From: Reyranella massiliensis 521
GTDB lineage: Bacteria > Pseudomonadota > Alphaproteobacteria > Reyranellales > Reyranellaceae
Assembly: GCF_000312425.1 (NCBI RefSeq)
Contig: NZ_HE997181.1
Location: 1,857,829 to 1,921,828, forward strand
Direction: 5' to 3'
DNA length: 64,000 nucleotides
Under the pieces are notes generated by a model. It worked only from the letters and a program-made list of their open reading frames with translations, ran no database searches and was not told where the DNA came from. Positions 26,926 to 35,632 of this stretch are shown here, one piece after another. The number at the start of each line of letters is the position of its first letter. The first letter of the stretch is position 1. The translations under genes were made by a program, and so were the position numbers.

Positions 26926-28482
26926 ATGGCCGCGACGTTCCGCGAATCGATGGACTGGCTGCACACCTGGGCCGGTCTCGTCATCGGCCTGCTGCTCTTC
27001 GCGGTGTTCTGGACCGGCACGCTCTGCGTCTTCGACCGTGAGATCGACCGCTGGATGAATCCTTCGACGCGGCTGGTCTATTCAGGCGAGCCGATCGCGA
27101 TCGACAGTCTGCGCGAGGAAGCGAGCCGGCTTGCGCCACACGCCGCGCCCTGGGCAATCGTCATGCCGACACCGCGCGATCCAGCCCTCTGGATCGGCTA
27201 TCGTGGAAGAGGGGGCTTCGAGCGGACGTTGTTCGATCCGCTGACGCTGAAGACCGTCGCGCCGGCCGAAAGCTGGGCCGGCACGCGATTCTTCTTTCCG
27301 TTCCATCACACATTGCATATCAGGATCTGGAATCTCGGCACGTGGCTCACCGGCCTGGCTGGCATTGTGATGATGGCCCTTTGCATCTCGGGCGTGATTA
27401 TCCACCGCAAGATCTTCACCGATTTCTTCACCCTGCGCCGCTCGCGCCAGCCGCAACGAATGCTGCTCGATCTGCACAATACGGCGGGAACGCTGGGCGT
27501 GATCTTCTACTTCGTCATGGCCTTTTCGGGCGTGACCATTCTCGCCTCGGTCTACTATCCGTCCGGCGTATGGGTCGCGTTCGACGGCGGTCGCTCGGGT
27601 TATGTGCAGGAGACCTATGACGTCTTCAGCCGGCCTCTACTCAACCAGCCCGGCCCGCCGCTTGGGTCGCTCGAGGCGATGGTGGCCACAGCACGTGACG
27701 CCTGGGGTGGCCTCAATCCCGGCCTGGTGCGCGTCTTCCACCATGGCGACATGAATTCCTATGTCGAAGTGCGGCCATCGATCGAGGCCGAAGTCGCGAT
27801 GCGCACCGATCCCTTCTTCTTTGATGCCGCGACGGGTGAGATTCTTTACCGGACCTACATCCGCGAGACGACGCAGGTGCAACAGTTCCTGACGGGCCTG
27901 CACTTTGCGCAGTTCCGTCACTGGACGCTGCGCTGGGCCTATTTCGCGCTGGGCTTGCTGGGCTGCGTTCTCATCGTCACCGGCTTCCTCTTCTGGGTGG
28001 AGTCCCGGCGCAAAGCGCATGTCGCGGCCGGCCGCAGGGGCGTCGGCTTCGTCGAGGGGCTGGCCGTCGGCGGCACCGGCGGCATGGTCCTGGCGACACT
28101 GGCTTTCTTCGTCGCTAATCGCCTGCTGCCGTCGGGTGCAACGCTCATGGGCGGCATGCGCTACGAGCTCGAGATCTGGATCTTCTTCGCCGTCTGGGTG
28201 CTGAGCTTCGCCCATGGCTGGACGCGGCGCACCGCCGCCTGGACCGACCAGTGCTGGCTCGCCGCCGCGCTCTGCGTTCTTGCCGTCGTGTTGAACGGCG
28301 CGACGACCGGCGACCACATCCTGCGTGCGTGGGCCGCCGGCAAGCTGGCCGTCGCCGGCATGGACCTGGTGCTGCTGGCCGGCGGATTTGCCGCCGCCGT
28401 CACGGCGTGGCGCCTGCAGCGCCGCCGGCAAGGAGCATCCGCGACACAACTGCGACATCATCTGGAGGGCCAATCATCATGA
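26926..28482 (+). CDS. PepSY-associated transmembrane protein (PiuB-like ferric reductase candidate)
   Basis: A 518-residue inner-membrane protein. N-terminal helix WLHTWAGLVIGLLLFAVFWTG, periplasmic PepSY region with HHTLHIRIWNLGTWLTGLAG, helix pairs near 150-165 and 195-215, RILYRTYIRETTQVQQFLTG-like loop, and four C-terminal helices. The histidines at helix ends (HTW, HHTLH, HNTAG, HGW) suggest haem or metal binding. In siderophore loci such proteins are thought to reduce or release iron in the periplasm. Overlaps the next gene by 4 bp (ATGA). Confidence 0.9.
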   Translation: MAATFRESMDWLHTWAGLVIGLLLFAVFWTGTLCVFDREIDRWMNPSTRLVYSGEPIAIDSLREEASRLAPHAAPWAIVMPTPRDPALWIGYRGRGGFERTLFDPLTLKTVAPAESWAGTRFFFPFHHTLHIRIWNLGTWLTGLAGIVMMALCISGVIIHRKIFTDFFTLRRSRQPQRMLLDLHNTAGTLGVIFYFVMAFSGVTILASVYYPSGVWVAFDGGRSGYVQETYDVFSRPLLNQPGPPLGSLEAMVATARDAWGGLNPGLVRVFHHGDMNSYVEVRPSIEAEVAMRTDPFFFDAATGEILYRTYIRETTQVQQFLTGLHFAQFRHWTLRWAYFALGLLGCVLIVTGFLFWVESRRKAHVAAGRRGVGFVEGLAVGGTGGMVLATLAFFVANRLLPSGATLMGGMRYELEIWIFFAVWVLSFAHGWTRRTAAWTDQCWLAAALCVLAVVLNGATTGDHILRAWAAGKLAVAGMDLVLLAGGFAAAVTAWRLQRRRQGASATQLRHHLEGQSS

Positions 28483-29186
28483 AACCCATCTTCGGCATCG
28501 CGGCCCTGGCGGCGCTCACGCTGTCGTTCGCCGTGCCGGCCTCGGCGCATCATATCTGGGTCGAAGTCGACGGGCAGGGCGGGAAGATTTACTTCGGCGA
28601 GTTCGGCGAGAACCTGCGCGAAGCCTCGCCGGGTACACTCGACAAGCTGCAGCCGCAGGCGAAGATCGTGTCGTCGACTGGCGAGCGTCCGTTGACCGTC
28701 CAGAAGTCCGCCAACGCCTACGCCGCCACCGGCAAGATCGACGCCACCGACAGTATCGTCGTCGAGGACATCCGCTGGCCCTCGTTCGAGCGCAAGCGCG
28801 ACAACAAGACGGGCATCTACATGCCGGCGGCGCGCTTCGTGCCGGACCGGACGCCGCGGCCCGCAGTGCTGACGCTCGATATCGTTCCCATGGGCGACGA
28901 CAAGTTCCGGGTCATCTTCAAGGGCAAACCCCTGGCCAAGGCCAAGGTCGCGGTCGTCACGCCGTCGGGCTGGGGACGCGAGGAGCATACCGGCGCCGAT
29001 GGCGATTTCGAGGTGAAGCTGCCGTGGCGCGGCGCCTATGTCTTCGAGGTGCATCACGACGACAACAATCCCGGCAAGCGCGGCGACCAGGCCTACGATT
29101 TCGCGAACTACGTGACCACGCTCACGCTCATGCAGCCGCAGGGTATCGAGCCGCTACCGGCGCCGCCGCCGGCCAAGCCGCATTGA
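28479..29186 (+). CDS. DUF4198 periplasmic protein
   Basis: A 235-residue exported protein: signal peptide ending VPASAHHIW (the mature start HHIWVE is typical of DUF4198), beta-rich body, and a carboxypeptidase-regulatory-like half (GKPLAKAKVAVVTPSGWGRE, TGADGDFEVKLPWRGAYVFEV). The N-terminal histidines could bind metal. The family occurs with nickel, cobalt and iron TonB-linked uptake genes. Translationally coupled to the PepSY gene (ATGA) and to the next gene (TGATG). Confidence 0.88.
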   Translation: MKPIFGIAALAALTLSFAVPASAHHIWVEVDGQGGKIYFGEFGENLREASPGTLDKLQPQAKIVSSTGERPLTVQKSANAYAATGKIDATDSIVVEDIRWPSFERKRDNKTGIYMPAARFVPDRTPRPAVLTLDIVPMGDDKFRVIFKGKPLAKAKVAVVTPSGWGREEHTGADGDFEVKLPWRGAYVFEVHHDDNNPGKRGDQAYDFANYVTTLTLMQPQGIEPLPAPPPAKPH

Positions 29187-29506
29187 TGCAGGCGGTCCTG
29201 ATCGTTGCGGTGCTTGCTGCGTCCTATCTGGGCTTTGCCTTGCTGGCACTTAGCCAGGATCGGCACTGGCTTCATCTCAGCGGCGCGCGCCACTGTCCGC
29301 CGCGGCTCGCCTGCATCTTGCGCGTTGCGGGCTATGCCTTGCTGATCGCAGGCCTTGGTGCCGCGCTGCTGCGCGATGGCGCGGGTTTCGGCTCGCTGGT
29401 TTGGGCGACAACGCTGACGGTCGGTGCGTTCGCCGTCGTCTGCACGCTGACGTGGCGGCCGCACTGGCTCCGGCCGCTCGTCCTGGTCTGTCAACGTCTT
29501 GCCTGA
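29186..29506 (+). CDS. DUF3325 membrane protein
   Basis: A 106-residue protein with three hydrophobic helices (AVLIVAVLAASYLGFALLAL, ILRVAGYALLIAGLGAALL, LVWATTLTVGAFAVVCTLTW) and the loop SQDRHWLHLSG typical of DUF3325. It overlaps the stop of the DUF4198 gene by one base. Role unknown; recurrent in TonB/PepSY iron loci. Confidence 0.85.
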   Translation: MQAVLIVAVLAASYLGFALLALSQDRHWLHLSGARHCPPRLACILRVAGYALLIAGLGAALLRDGAGFGSLVWATTLTVGAFAVVCTLTWRPHWLRPLVLVCQRLA

Positions 29507-29521
29507 TGAGCAGTTGAAATC

Positions 29522-30379
29522 ATGAAGTTCGTTCGTAGTGTGCTGGGGCTGCTCGTCCTGTTTCCGTCGCTGGCCTGGGCACAAGCGCCGGCAACGACGG
29601 AGCAATCACCACCTGCGGCCTCGGTCAGGCCCGTTGATCCCGCGACTTCGGCGGCGACGCCGACGGATCCTGCGGCGACCGACGCAGCGACGCCTGTGGT
29701 GATGCCACCGGGCGCGCCGGCCGTGCCGAGCCAAGCGGTTCTGCCGAAGGACCTGTCGGTGTGGGGCATGTTCAAGGCCGCCGACTGGATCGTGCAGGGG
29801 GTGATGATCGGCCTCGTCGTGGCCTCGGTGCTGACCTGGACGGTGTTCATGGCAAAGAGCCTGGAGCTCATGGTGGCGGTGCGCCGGCAGTGCCGCCTGC
29901 TGGCGGCCATCGACAATGCGCCGTCGCTCGACAAGGCGCCGTCCAGCGACCTCGTGGCGGCGGCGCAGGCCGAGCGGCGGCTGAGTGTCGACACGGTCGA
30001 CGATCGCGACGGCTTGAAGGAACGCGTGGCATCGCGTCTCGAACGGCTGGAGGCGGGCGCCGGCCGTCGCATGCTGAAGGGCACCGGGGTGCTGGCGACG
30101 ATCGGCTCGACGGCGCCGTTCGTCGGCCTGTTCGGCACGGTGTGGGGCATCATGAATTCCTTCATCGGCATCTCGCGCTCGCAGACGACCAATCTCGCGG
30201 TCGTGGCGCCCGGCATCGCCGAGGCGCTGCTGGCGACGGCGCTGGGTCTCGCCGCCGCCATTCCGGCGGTGGTGATCTACAACCACTTCGCGCGCCAGGT
30301 GGCGGGCTATCGCGCGCTGGTCGGCGATACGTCGGCCGCCGTATTACGCCTCGTCTCGCGCGACTTGGGGCGGAGGTAG
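29522..30379 (+). CDS. exbB: ExbB, proton channel subunit of the TonB system
   Basis: A 285-residue MotA/TolQ/ExbB protein with a signal peptide and a long Ala/Pro/Thr-rich N-terminal extension (to about residue 80), as in ExbB of Rhizobiales and Pseudomonas. Helices: [20 protein letters not shown], then [24 protein letters not shown] and [24 protein letters not shown], which carry the conserved channel motifs. Starts 15 bp after DUF3325 and is followed by exbD after 3 bp. Confidence 0.95.
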   Translation: MKFVRSVLGLLVLFPSLAWAQAPATTEQSPPAASVRPVDPATSAATPTDPAATDAATPVVMPPGAPAVPSQAVLPKDLSVWGMFKAADWIVQGVMIGLVVASVLTWTVFMAKSLELMVAVRRQCRLLAAIDNAPSLDKAPSSDLVAAAQAERRLSVDTVDDRDGLKERVASRLERLEAGAGRRMLKGTGVLATIGSTAPFVGLFGTVWGIMNSFIGISRSQTTNLAVVAPGIAEALLATALGLAAAIPAVVIYNHFARQVAGYRALVGDTSAAVLRLVSRDLGRR

Positions 30380-30382
30380 CCG

Positions 30383-30796
30383 ATGTCGGTAAAGCTCGAC
30401 CACGGCGCCGAAGATCTGGCGGAGAATCACGAGATCAACGTTACGCCGTTCATCGACGTGATGCTGGTGTTGCTGATCATTTTCATGGTGGCCGCGCCGC
30501 TGGCCACCGTCGACGTGCCGGTGGACCTGCCGGTGTCGACGGCCGAGCGCCAGCCCAAGCCCGATGCACCCTTGTTCCTCACCCTGAAGAGCGACCTGTC
30601 GTTCACGCTGAAGGACACGCCGGTCGGTCGCGAGGCGCTGCCCAAGGCGCTCGATGAAGTGACGGGCGGCAAGAAGGATGAGCGCATCTTCCTGCGCGCC
30701 GACAAGGCTGTGCCCTATGGCGAGCTGATGCAGGCAATGAACGTGCTGCGCAGCGCGGGCTATCTCAAGGTGGCTCTGGTCGGGCTCGAACAATGA
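30383..30796 (+). CDS. exbD: ExbD, biopolymer transport subunit
   Basis: A 137-residue ExbD/TolR protein: one membrane helix with the proton-conducting Asp in [22 protein letters not shown], then a periplasmic domain ([40 protein letters not shown]). Overlaps tonB by 4 bp (ATGA), so the two are coupled. Confidence 0.96.
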   Translation: MSVKLDHGAEDLAENHEINVTPFIDVMLVLLIIFMVAAPLATVDVPVDLPVSTAERQPKPDAPLFLTLKSDLSFTLKDTPVGREALPKALDEVTGGKKDERIFLRADKAVPYGELMQAMNVLRSAGYLKVALVGLEQ

Positions 30797-31536
30797 GGGA
30801 AGCGTTTCGCTGGATCGGGAGCCTCGTCTTCGTGCTGGCCTTGCACGCGGGCGCGATCCGCATTGCGCTCGGCTGGGCGACCAGCGAAGTGCCGTACTCG
30901 CCGCCGCCGGCCGCGATCATGATGGAACTGGCGCCGCTGCCGGCTGCGCCGGAGGCGTCGCCCAACGAAGCGCCGCCAGGGCCGGAGCTGAGCGAGGTGA
31001 TCCCGGAGCCCGAGGAGCCGCCGCCGGTCGAGATGCCGCCGCCGGTGATGGCTGAGGTGACGCTGCCGGAACCCGAGCCGCCGCCGCCGCTCGACCTCAA
31101 GCCGCCACCGCCGCCCAAGCCGATCGAGAAGAGGATCGAGAAGAAGCCGCCGCAGCCCAAGGTCTCGGCGCCGCAGGCGGCGCCAGAGCGGGCCCGGACA
31201 GCGGCGGCACCAACGCCGGGCGCCTCGGTCGATCCGCCGTCGGCGACCTTGCCGACCTGGAAGGGCCTGCTGCTGCGCCATCTCGAGCGCCACAAGCGCT
31301 ACCCTTCTGAATCGCAGCGGGCGCGGCACGAGGGCGTGACCTATGTGCGATTCACGATGAGCCGCGACGGCCGCGTGATCGCGATGCGCCTCGAGCGGGC
31401 GTCGGGTTTCGCGGCGCTCGACCAGGAGGGGCTCGACCTTCTGCAGCGTGCGCAGCCACTGCCGCCACTACCGCAGGATCAGCCGGGCGAGAGCCTGGAG
31501 ATCATCGTACCCATACAGTTCTTCCTGAGGAGGTGA
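30793..31536 (+). CDS. tonB: Energy transducer TonB
   Basis: A 247-residue TonB: N-terminal membrane anchor (WIGSLVFVLALHAGAIRIAL, with the His typical of the TonB helix), a long Pro/Glu and Pro/Lys spacer (about 40-150, with runs of PEPEEPPPVEMPPP type) and the C-terminal domain (HKRYPSESQRARHEGVTYVRF, LLQRAQPLPPLP). It transmits proton-motive force from ExbBD to the receptor upstream. The Fur-family gene follows after 4 bp. Confidence 0.95.
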   Translation: MREAFRWIGSLVFVLALHAGAIRIALGWATSEVPYSPPPAAIMMELAPLPAAPEASPNEAPPGPELSEVIPEPEEPPPVEMPPPVMAEVTLPEPEPPPPLDLKPPPPPKPIEKRIEKKPPQPKVSAPQAAPERARTAAAPTPGASVDPPSATLPTWKGLLLRHLERHKRYPSESQRARHEGVTYVRFTMSRDGRVIAMRLERASGFAALDQEGLDLLQRAQPLPPLPQDQPGESLEIIVPIQFFLRR

Positions 31537-31540
31537 GGGG

Positions 31541-31942
31541 ATGAAGCGCCTGGAAGATCTGTGCCGCGAGCGCGGCGTGCGGCTCACCGATCAACGGCGC
31601 ATAGTGCTGGAAGTCATCGAGGCTGCAACGGATCATCCCTGCACTTTCGAGATTTATCGGCGCGCCTCTGTAAACCGCAAGATTGGCATGGCTACCGTTT
31701 ATCGCGCGCTGAGCGATCTCACGACGGCAGGTCTGATCACACGCCACATCTTCACCGACGGCAAGGCTCGCTACAAGATAGTCGGACGCGATTCTCATTC
31801 GCATCTCATCGACGTAGTTAGCGGTGCCATCTTGGAAGTGACCGGGGAAGGCCTTAGAGCCTTACTTGAAGAACAGGCTCGCAAGCTAGGTTATAGGCTT
31901 GTGGACTTTCGATTGAGAATGGTCGGGACATCTCCCTCCTAG
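31541..31942 (+). CDS. Fur-family metalloregulator
   Basis: A 133-residue Fur-type repressor: winged helix with LTDQRRIVLEVIEAATDHPC and the recognition helix region IGMATVYRALSDLTTAGLI, then RHIFTDGKARYKIV and dimerisation domain SHSHLIDVVSGAILEVTGEGL, KLGYRLVDFRLRM. It lacks CxxC zinc motifs, as do most alphaproteobacterial Fur/Mur proteins, and has DSHSH where HHDH is common, so metal affinity may differ. Ribosome site GGAGGTGAGGGG. Being the last gene of the iron operon, it is probably a local regulator. Confidence 0.88.
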   Translation: MKRLEDLCRERGVRLTDQRRIVLEVIEAATDHPCTFEIYRRASVNRKIGMATVYRALSDLTTAGLITRHIFTDGKARYKIVGRDSHSHLIDVVSGAILEVTGEGLRALLEEQARKLGYRLVDFRLRMVGTSPS

Positions 31943-32541
31943 TCCAGCCTTGGAATGAGCTGCTTTCGCGGCCAGCAGGAGCCCTAAAAGCATGCGATTG
32001 GGCTGGGCCAGGAAGGCGTTGCTGGCCTGCTTTAACGCGCGACTACTGGCACCAAGGGGCGATCGAGGAGGCAAAAGCAGTTAGTTAGCCGAAGTGTGTC
32101 GGCAGTGGCAGCGCGCCCCTGATTTGAACCTACTTGTCGCCGGGTGGCATTGCTTGGACCCAGCCCTCTCCTTTGACCACTGCCACTCCCGAACAAAAGA
32201 GGGAGCCTCGGGAGACGACTTTGACGACCCTCTTGCCCGGGCGATTCTCCTGACGCAGGTCGGGCAGTGCCTCGGCCAGGCGGCGACGCATCTCGACCGA
32301 CAGGGGCTTGAGATTCTCTGGCGACAGTCCAACTCACCTGTCCTCAGGTTGCTTTGCAGGCTGGCGATGCCCCAGCCCGGCTCGGCCTTCTGTGAGCGCA
32401 AGGCGACCAAACGCGCCCGTAATCCAGGGCATTGGGTTCCATCATCCCATTTTCGACTATTGCCAGGCAGTCTGGCGACCGCCGCATCTATGCGGCAGCA
32501 GCTCAGAATGTGTGTCGGTCGCTGCTTTAGATCTGTCGACT
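31943..32541. other. Gene-free stretch with repeat and decayed coding remnants
   Basis: No intact gene. It carries the right 52-nt repeat, an 84-nt segment bounded by the inverted repeat GGCAGTGG (32101-32108)/CCACTGCC (32177-32184), and an open but unrecognised frame after the repeat (GDDFDDPLARAILLTQVGQC). These look like remains left at a former insertion boundary. Confidence 0.5.
32182..32233 (+). repeat. 52-nt direct repeat, right copy
   Basis: Partner of 20625-20676, same orientation, 47/52 identical, stem CTCCCGA/TCGGGAG preserved. No tRNA accompanies this copy; only the tRNA-terminal GCCA is shared. Confidence 0.7.
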
Positions 32542-32555
32542 TTGACTTGCATCAA
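32542..32555 (+). promoter_or_regulatory. FNR/FixK-type box upstream of 32614
   Basis: TTGACTTGCATCAA, one mismatch from TTGAT-N4-ATCAA. It lies 58 bp before the ATG of the next gene, a spacing that allows class II activation (centre near -41.5). Confidence 0.7.
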
Positions 32556-32613
32556 GGTACGCGCCACCCACCTTGATATGTTTTGGTTGTTGCCGGGCTA
32601 AAGCGGAGGCGAC

Positions 32614-32922
32614 ATGTCACAAAACCGTACAACCGACACGATCAGGACGGCCTCTAGCTCGCACAATGCGGGTCTTCCCAAGGTTGATGCCGACGGAATC
32701 GGCGATCAATGGGAAGCCCGGCGTTGGGGACGTGGCTTCTTGCGGCTGTGGATTGCGAGTGCGGTGATTTGGGTTGGCATGGTTGGACTGTTCGCGCTCA
32801 GCGATTCGTACAGCCAGGAGCGTCTGGAACTCGCCGCTTGGGCCTTTGTTCCTCCCACTTGCACTCTTTTCGTAGTACTCGCGCTCGTCTGGATTTGGCG
32901 AGGCTTTCGGTCTGGGGCTTGA
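32614..32922 (+). CDS. Small two-helix membrane protein
   Basis: A 102-residue protein: polar N-terminal 40 residues, then two membrane helices (FLRLWIASAVIWVGMVGLFA and AWAFVPPTCTLFVVLALVWIW) separated by a short charged loop. Good ribosome site GCGGAGGC. No family recognised. It is the first gene after an FNR-type box and lies 7 bp before the lipoprotein gene, so they share an operon. Confidence 0.72.
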   Translation: MSQNRTTDTIRTASSSHNAGLPKVDADGIGDQWEARRWGRGFLRLWIASAVIWVGMVGLFALSDSYSQERLELAAWAFVPPTCTLFVVLALVWIWRGFRSGA

Positions 32923-32929
32923 ACCGTAA

Positions 32930-34036
32930 ATGAAGGCAATTCGAATTCCGGCCATTCTTGCCGCTGCGTCGATTGCCTCGGCGATTGGCGCTTGCAGCAG
33001 CATTGGTCCGGGCACTGTTACGCGCGACCGAGCCGACTACAGCGCCGCGATTGGCGATTCATGGAAGCAGCAGACGCTGCGCAATATAGTAAAGCTGCGT
33101 TATGGCGATTTCCCGGTCTTCATGGAAATTGCACAGGTGATTACCGGCTATACTTTCGCAACGACCGCTACGGCAGGCCTGAGTGCTGCGAATTTCACAC
33201 CGTCATCGATCGGCGGGCCTGTGCCTGCCATTGGCGGGAGCGTAGGCGCAGGTGCCACCTACATCGATCGTCCGACGGTGGTCTATGCGCCGCTGACCGG
33301 AAACGATTTCATCAAGACGCTGATGCGGCCGATCCCGCCGTCCGCCGTCTTGTTCCTGCTGCAGTCCGGATATTCGGCCACCATCGTCATGCCGATTGCG
33401 GTTGATTCGATCAATGGCGTCGCCAATGAATCGAGGCGCGTCGGCATGAGCAGACCCGGCGACCCGGAGTTCACCCGCCTGGCCCAGGTCCTTTACGAGT
33501 TGCAGCGCCTCAATGCGCTGCAGATCCGGGTCGATCGCGCGAAGGACAATTCCGAGACCGCGGTCGTTGGATTCCCACCGGCCAACGTGACGCCCGAAGT
33601 GGCAGCGAAGATTGCCGAGGTAAAACGCATCCTACACTTGACCGGGACGGGACGGAGTCATCCGGTACGCTATGGCGGCTGGTCCGGAAAGGGGGACGAA
33701 ATCGCCATTGCGACCCGGTCGATGCTACAGGTCATGATGGAACTTGGCATCTTTGCTCAGGTGCCAGAAGCCGATATCGTCGGCGGCAAGGCAACCGTAG
33801 GAGCCGGCAGCAGCGCCTTGCCGGGCGGCGAGCATCCGCTGGTGCTGAACATCCAGAGTGGTCCGTCGCCGCCATCCGAAGCCTTTGCCGCCATCGAATA
33901 CAAGGGGCGCTGGTTCTGGATCTCCGAGAACGACATCCGCTCGAAGTCCATATTCACGGGCGTGATGTTGCTCTTCTCGATCTCGGATGTCGGTGTGCGC
34001 ACACCGTCGCCTGTCGTCACGATACCCGCTCAGTGA
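32930..34036 (+). CDS. Putative lipoprotein of unknown function
   Basis: A 368-residue protein with a signal peptide ending in a lipobox (SAIGACSS, Cys at 22). The mature part begins RADYSAAIGDSWKQQTLRNI, with VKLRYGDFPVFMEIAQVITGY and VYAPLTGNDFIKTLMRPIPPS, and ends in an Ile/Ser-rich segment (WFWISENDIRSKSIFTGVMLLFSI). I have seen this type annotated only as hypothetical. It probably sits in the outer membrane facing the periplasm. Co-transcribed with the small membrane protein 7 bp upstream; ends 53 bp before the next FNR-type box. Confidence 0.78.
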   Translation: MKAIRIPAILAAASIASAIGACSSIGPGTVTRDRADYSAAIGDSWKQQTLRNIVKLRYGDFPVFMEIAQVITGYTFATTATAGLSAANFTPSSIGGPVPAIGGSVGAGATYIDRPTVVYAPLTGNDFIKTLMRPIPPSAVLFLLQSGYSATIVMPIAVDSINGVANESRRVGMSRPGDPEFTRLAQVLYELQRLNALQIRVDRAKDNSETAVVGFPPANVTPEVAAKIAEVKRILHLTGTGRSHPVRYGGWSGKGDEIAIATRSMLQVMMELGIFAQVPEADIVGGKATVGAGSSALPGGEHPLVLNIQSGPSPPSEAFAAIEYKGRWFWISENDIRSKSIFTGVMLLFSISDVGVRTPSPVVTIPAQ

Positions 34037-34089
34037 GCACCGTTTCGCCCAAGCAGCTATGCCGACCTCATCGTCAATCGGATGTCCGC

Positions 34090-34103
34090 TTGATGTGCAT
34101 CAA
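34090..34103 (+). promoter_or_regulatory. Perfect FNR/FixK-type box upstream of DUF2252 operon
   Basis: TTGATGTGCATCAA is an exact match to TTGAT-N4-ATCAA. It lies 79 bp before the DUF2252 start. Confidence 0.8.
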
Positions 34104-34182
34104 AGCTCCCCTGTAACGCAGCTGTAGCATCTATCCTCGCGTACGTTGCTCTTCGGCGTGCGCCCCACCGAGGGGGTAATCC

Positions 34183-35610
34183 ATGGGCAAGGTAACCAAG
34201 CTACCGGCGCGTAGAGATATACCCGAAACCAAGCGCCCCGTGCCCTCGGTACCGGCCAGCGATCTTCTCGCGGCAGGCAAGCGTCTCCGCGAGGCGATCT
34301 CACTCGAAAGCCAGGGCGAATGGAAGCGGCACAAGGATCGGGCGGATCCGGTCGAGCTGCTTCAAGCCTCCGACGCCGGCCGCGTTCCTCAGCTCATCCC
34401 GATCAAGTACGGGCGGATGCTGCAAACGCCGTTCACTTTCTACCGGGGCGCGGCAGGCGTGATGGCCGCTGATCTCGCCACCACACCCGATATCGGCGTC
34501 AATGTCCAAGCATGTGGCGACTGCCATCTGATGAACTTTGGCGGCTTCGCCACGCCGGAACGCAACATCACTTTCGACATCAACGACTTCGACGAGACGT
34601 TGCCGGCCCCTTGGGAATGGGACGTCAAGCGGCTGGTCGCCTCGTTTGTCCTCGCGGCTCGTGCCAACGGGCTATCGGATACCGCCGGACGCGACGCCGC
34701 CGTGAGCTGTGCCCGCAGCTATCGAGAGCGGCTGCGGGAAGTGGCCGAGATGAGCCCGCTCGAAGCCTGGTACACACATATTGGCGTGGAAGATCTCTTG
34801 AATGCGATCGACGACAAGGCTGCAAAGAAGCGCTTGCGCAAGCGGCTTGAAAAAGCCCAGGAGCAGAAAGACAAGTCCTCCGAGCTGGTGTACCCCAAGC
34901 TGGCCGAAATGGTCGGTGGTGAGGTGCACATCAAGGATCAGCCGCCGCTGATCTTTCACCCGGATTTTGTACATGAGCCGAATTTCAAGCCCGTAGTCGA
35001 CCAGGCGCTGGCCGACTACCGGGCAACTCTTTCCGACGACCGCAAAGCTCTGCTGGACCGTTACCGCCTGGTCGATGTGGCGCTCAAGGTCGTGGGAATC
35101 GGCAGCGTAGGCCGTTATTGCGCGATTGGCCTGTTCATGTCGTCGTCGAACGAGCCTCTGTTTCTTCAGTTCAAGCAGGCCGTTCCGTCGGTGCTAGAGC
35201 CCTACGCTGGCAAGAGCCTTTATGGTAACGCCGGCCAGCGGGTGGTGGAGGGGCAGCGCCTTATGCAATCGGCCTCCGACATCTTCCTCGGCTGGTCGGT
35301 CGGGATGGAAGGGCGACATCTCTATGTGCGTCAGTTGCGCGACGCGAAGATCAAGCCGGTGGTGGAGGCGTTCGATCGCAGAATACTGGAACTCTACGGT
35401 CAACTGTGCGGCTGGGCGCTGGCTCGGGCGCATGGTCGTGCCAGTCATCCGTGGCTGGTGAGCGGCTATATCGGCACCAGTGATGCGTTCGACAAGGCAA
35501 TGGGTAAGTTTGCGATCACCTATGCTGATCAGGCCGAACGTGATCATGCGGCACTGAAGGCGGCGGTGAGTGCCGGAAAGATCGAGGCGTATATCGAGGA
35601 AGACCGCTAG
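34183..35610 (+). CDS. DUF2252 family protein, paralogue 1
   Basis: A 475-residue DUF2252 protein. Conserved blocks: KYGRMLQTPFTFYRGAAGVM (75-94), CGDCHLMNFGGFATPERNIT (111-130) with FDINDFDETLPAPWEWDVKR, VVGIGSVGRYC (303-313), LFLQFKQAVPS (326-336), and the C-terminal WALARAHGRASHP. GDCHxxN plus DINDFD resembles the catalytic and metal motifs of phosphotransferase-fold kinases, and GIGSVG plus FLQFK a glycine loop and lysine, but in swapped order. Activity is unproven. No signal peptide. The paralogue at 41278 aligns without gaps at the N-terminus. First gene of an operon with CYTH and SulP genes, behind a perfect FNR-type box. Confidence 0.92.
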   Translation: MGKVTKLPARRDIPETKRPVPSVPASDLLAAGKRLREAISLESQGEWKRHKDRADPVELLQASDAGRVPQLIPIKYGRMLQTPFTFYRGAAGVMAADLATTPDIGVNVQACGDCHLMNFGGFATPERNITFDINDFDETLPAPWEWDVKRLVASFVLAARANGLSDTAGRDAAVSCARSYRERLREVAEMSPLEAWYTHIGVEDLLNAIDDKAAKKRLRKRLEKAQEQKDKSSELVYPKLAEMVGGEVHIKDQPPLIFHPDFVHEPNFKPVVDQALADYRATLSDDRKALLDRYRLVDVALKVVGIGSVGRYCAIGLFMSSSNEPLFLQFKQAVPSVLEPYAGKSLYGNAGQRVVEGQRLMQSASDIFLGWSVGMEGRHLYVRQLRDAKIKPVVEAFDRRILELYGQLCGWALARAHGRASHPWLVSGYIGTSDAFDKAMGKFAITYADQAERDHAALKAAVSAGKIEAYIEEDR

Positions 35611-35632
35611 TCGTCCATCGGGGAAGCAGCCT

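Noticed and set aside
32101-32184. A functional tRNA on the minus strand
   Set aside because: The T stem does not pair and no anticodon arm with a 5-bp stem and 7-nt loop can be formed; kept only as a remnant idea.
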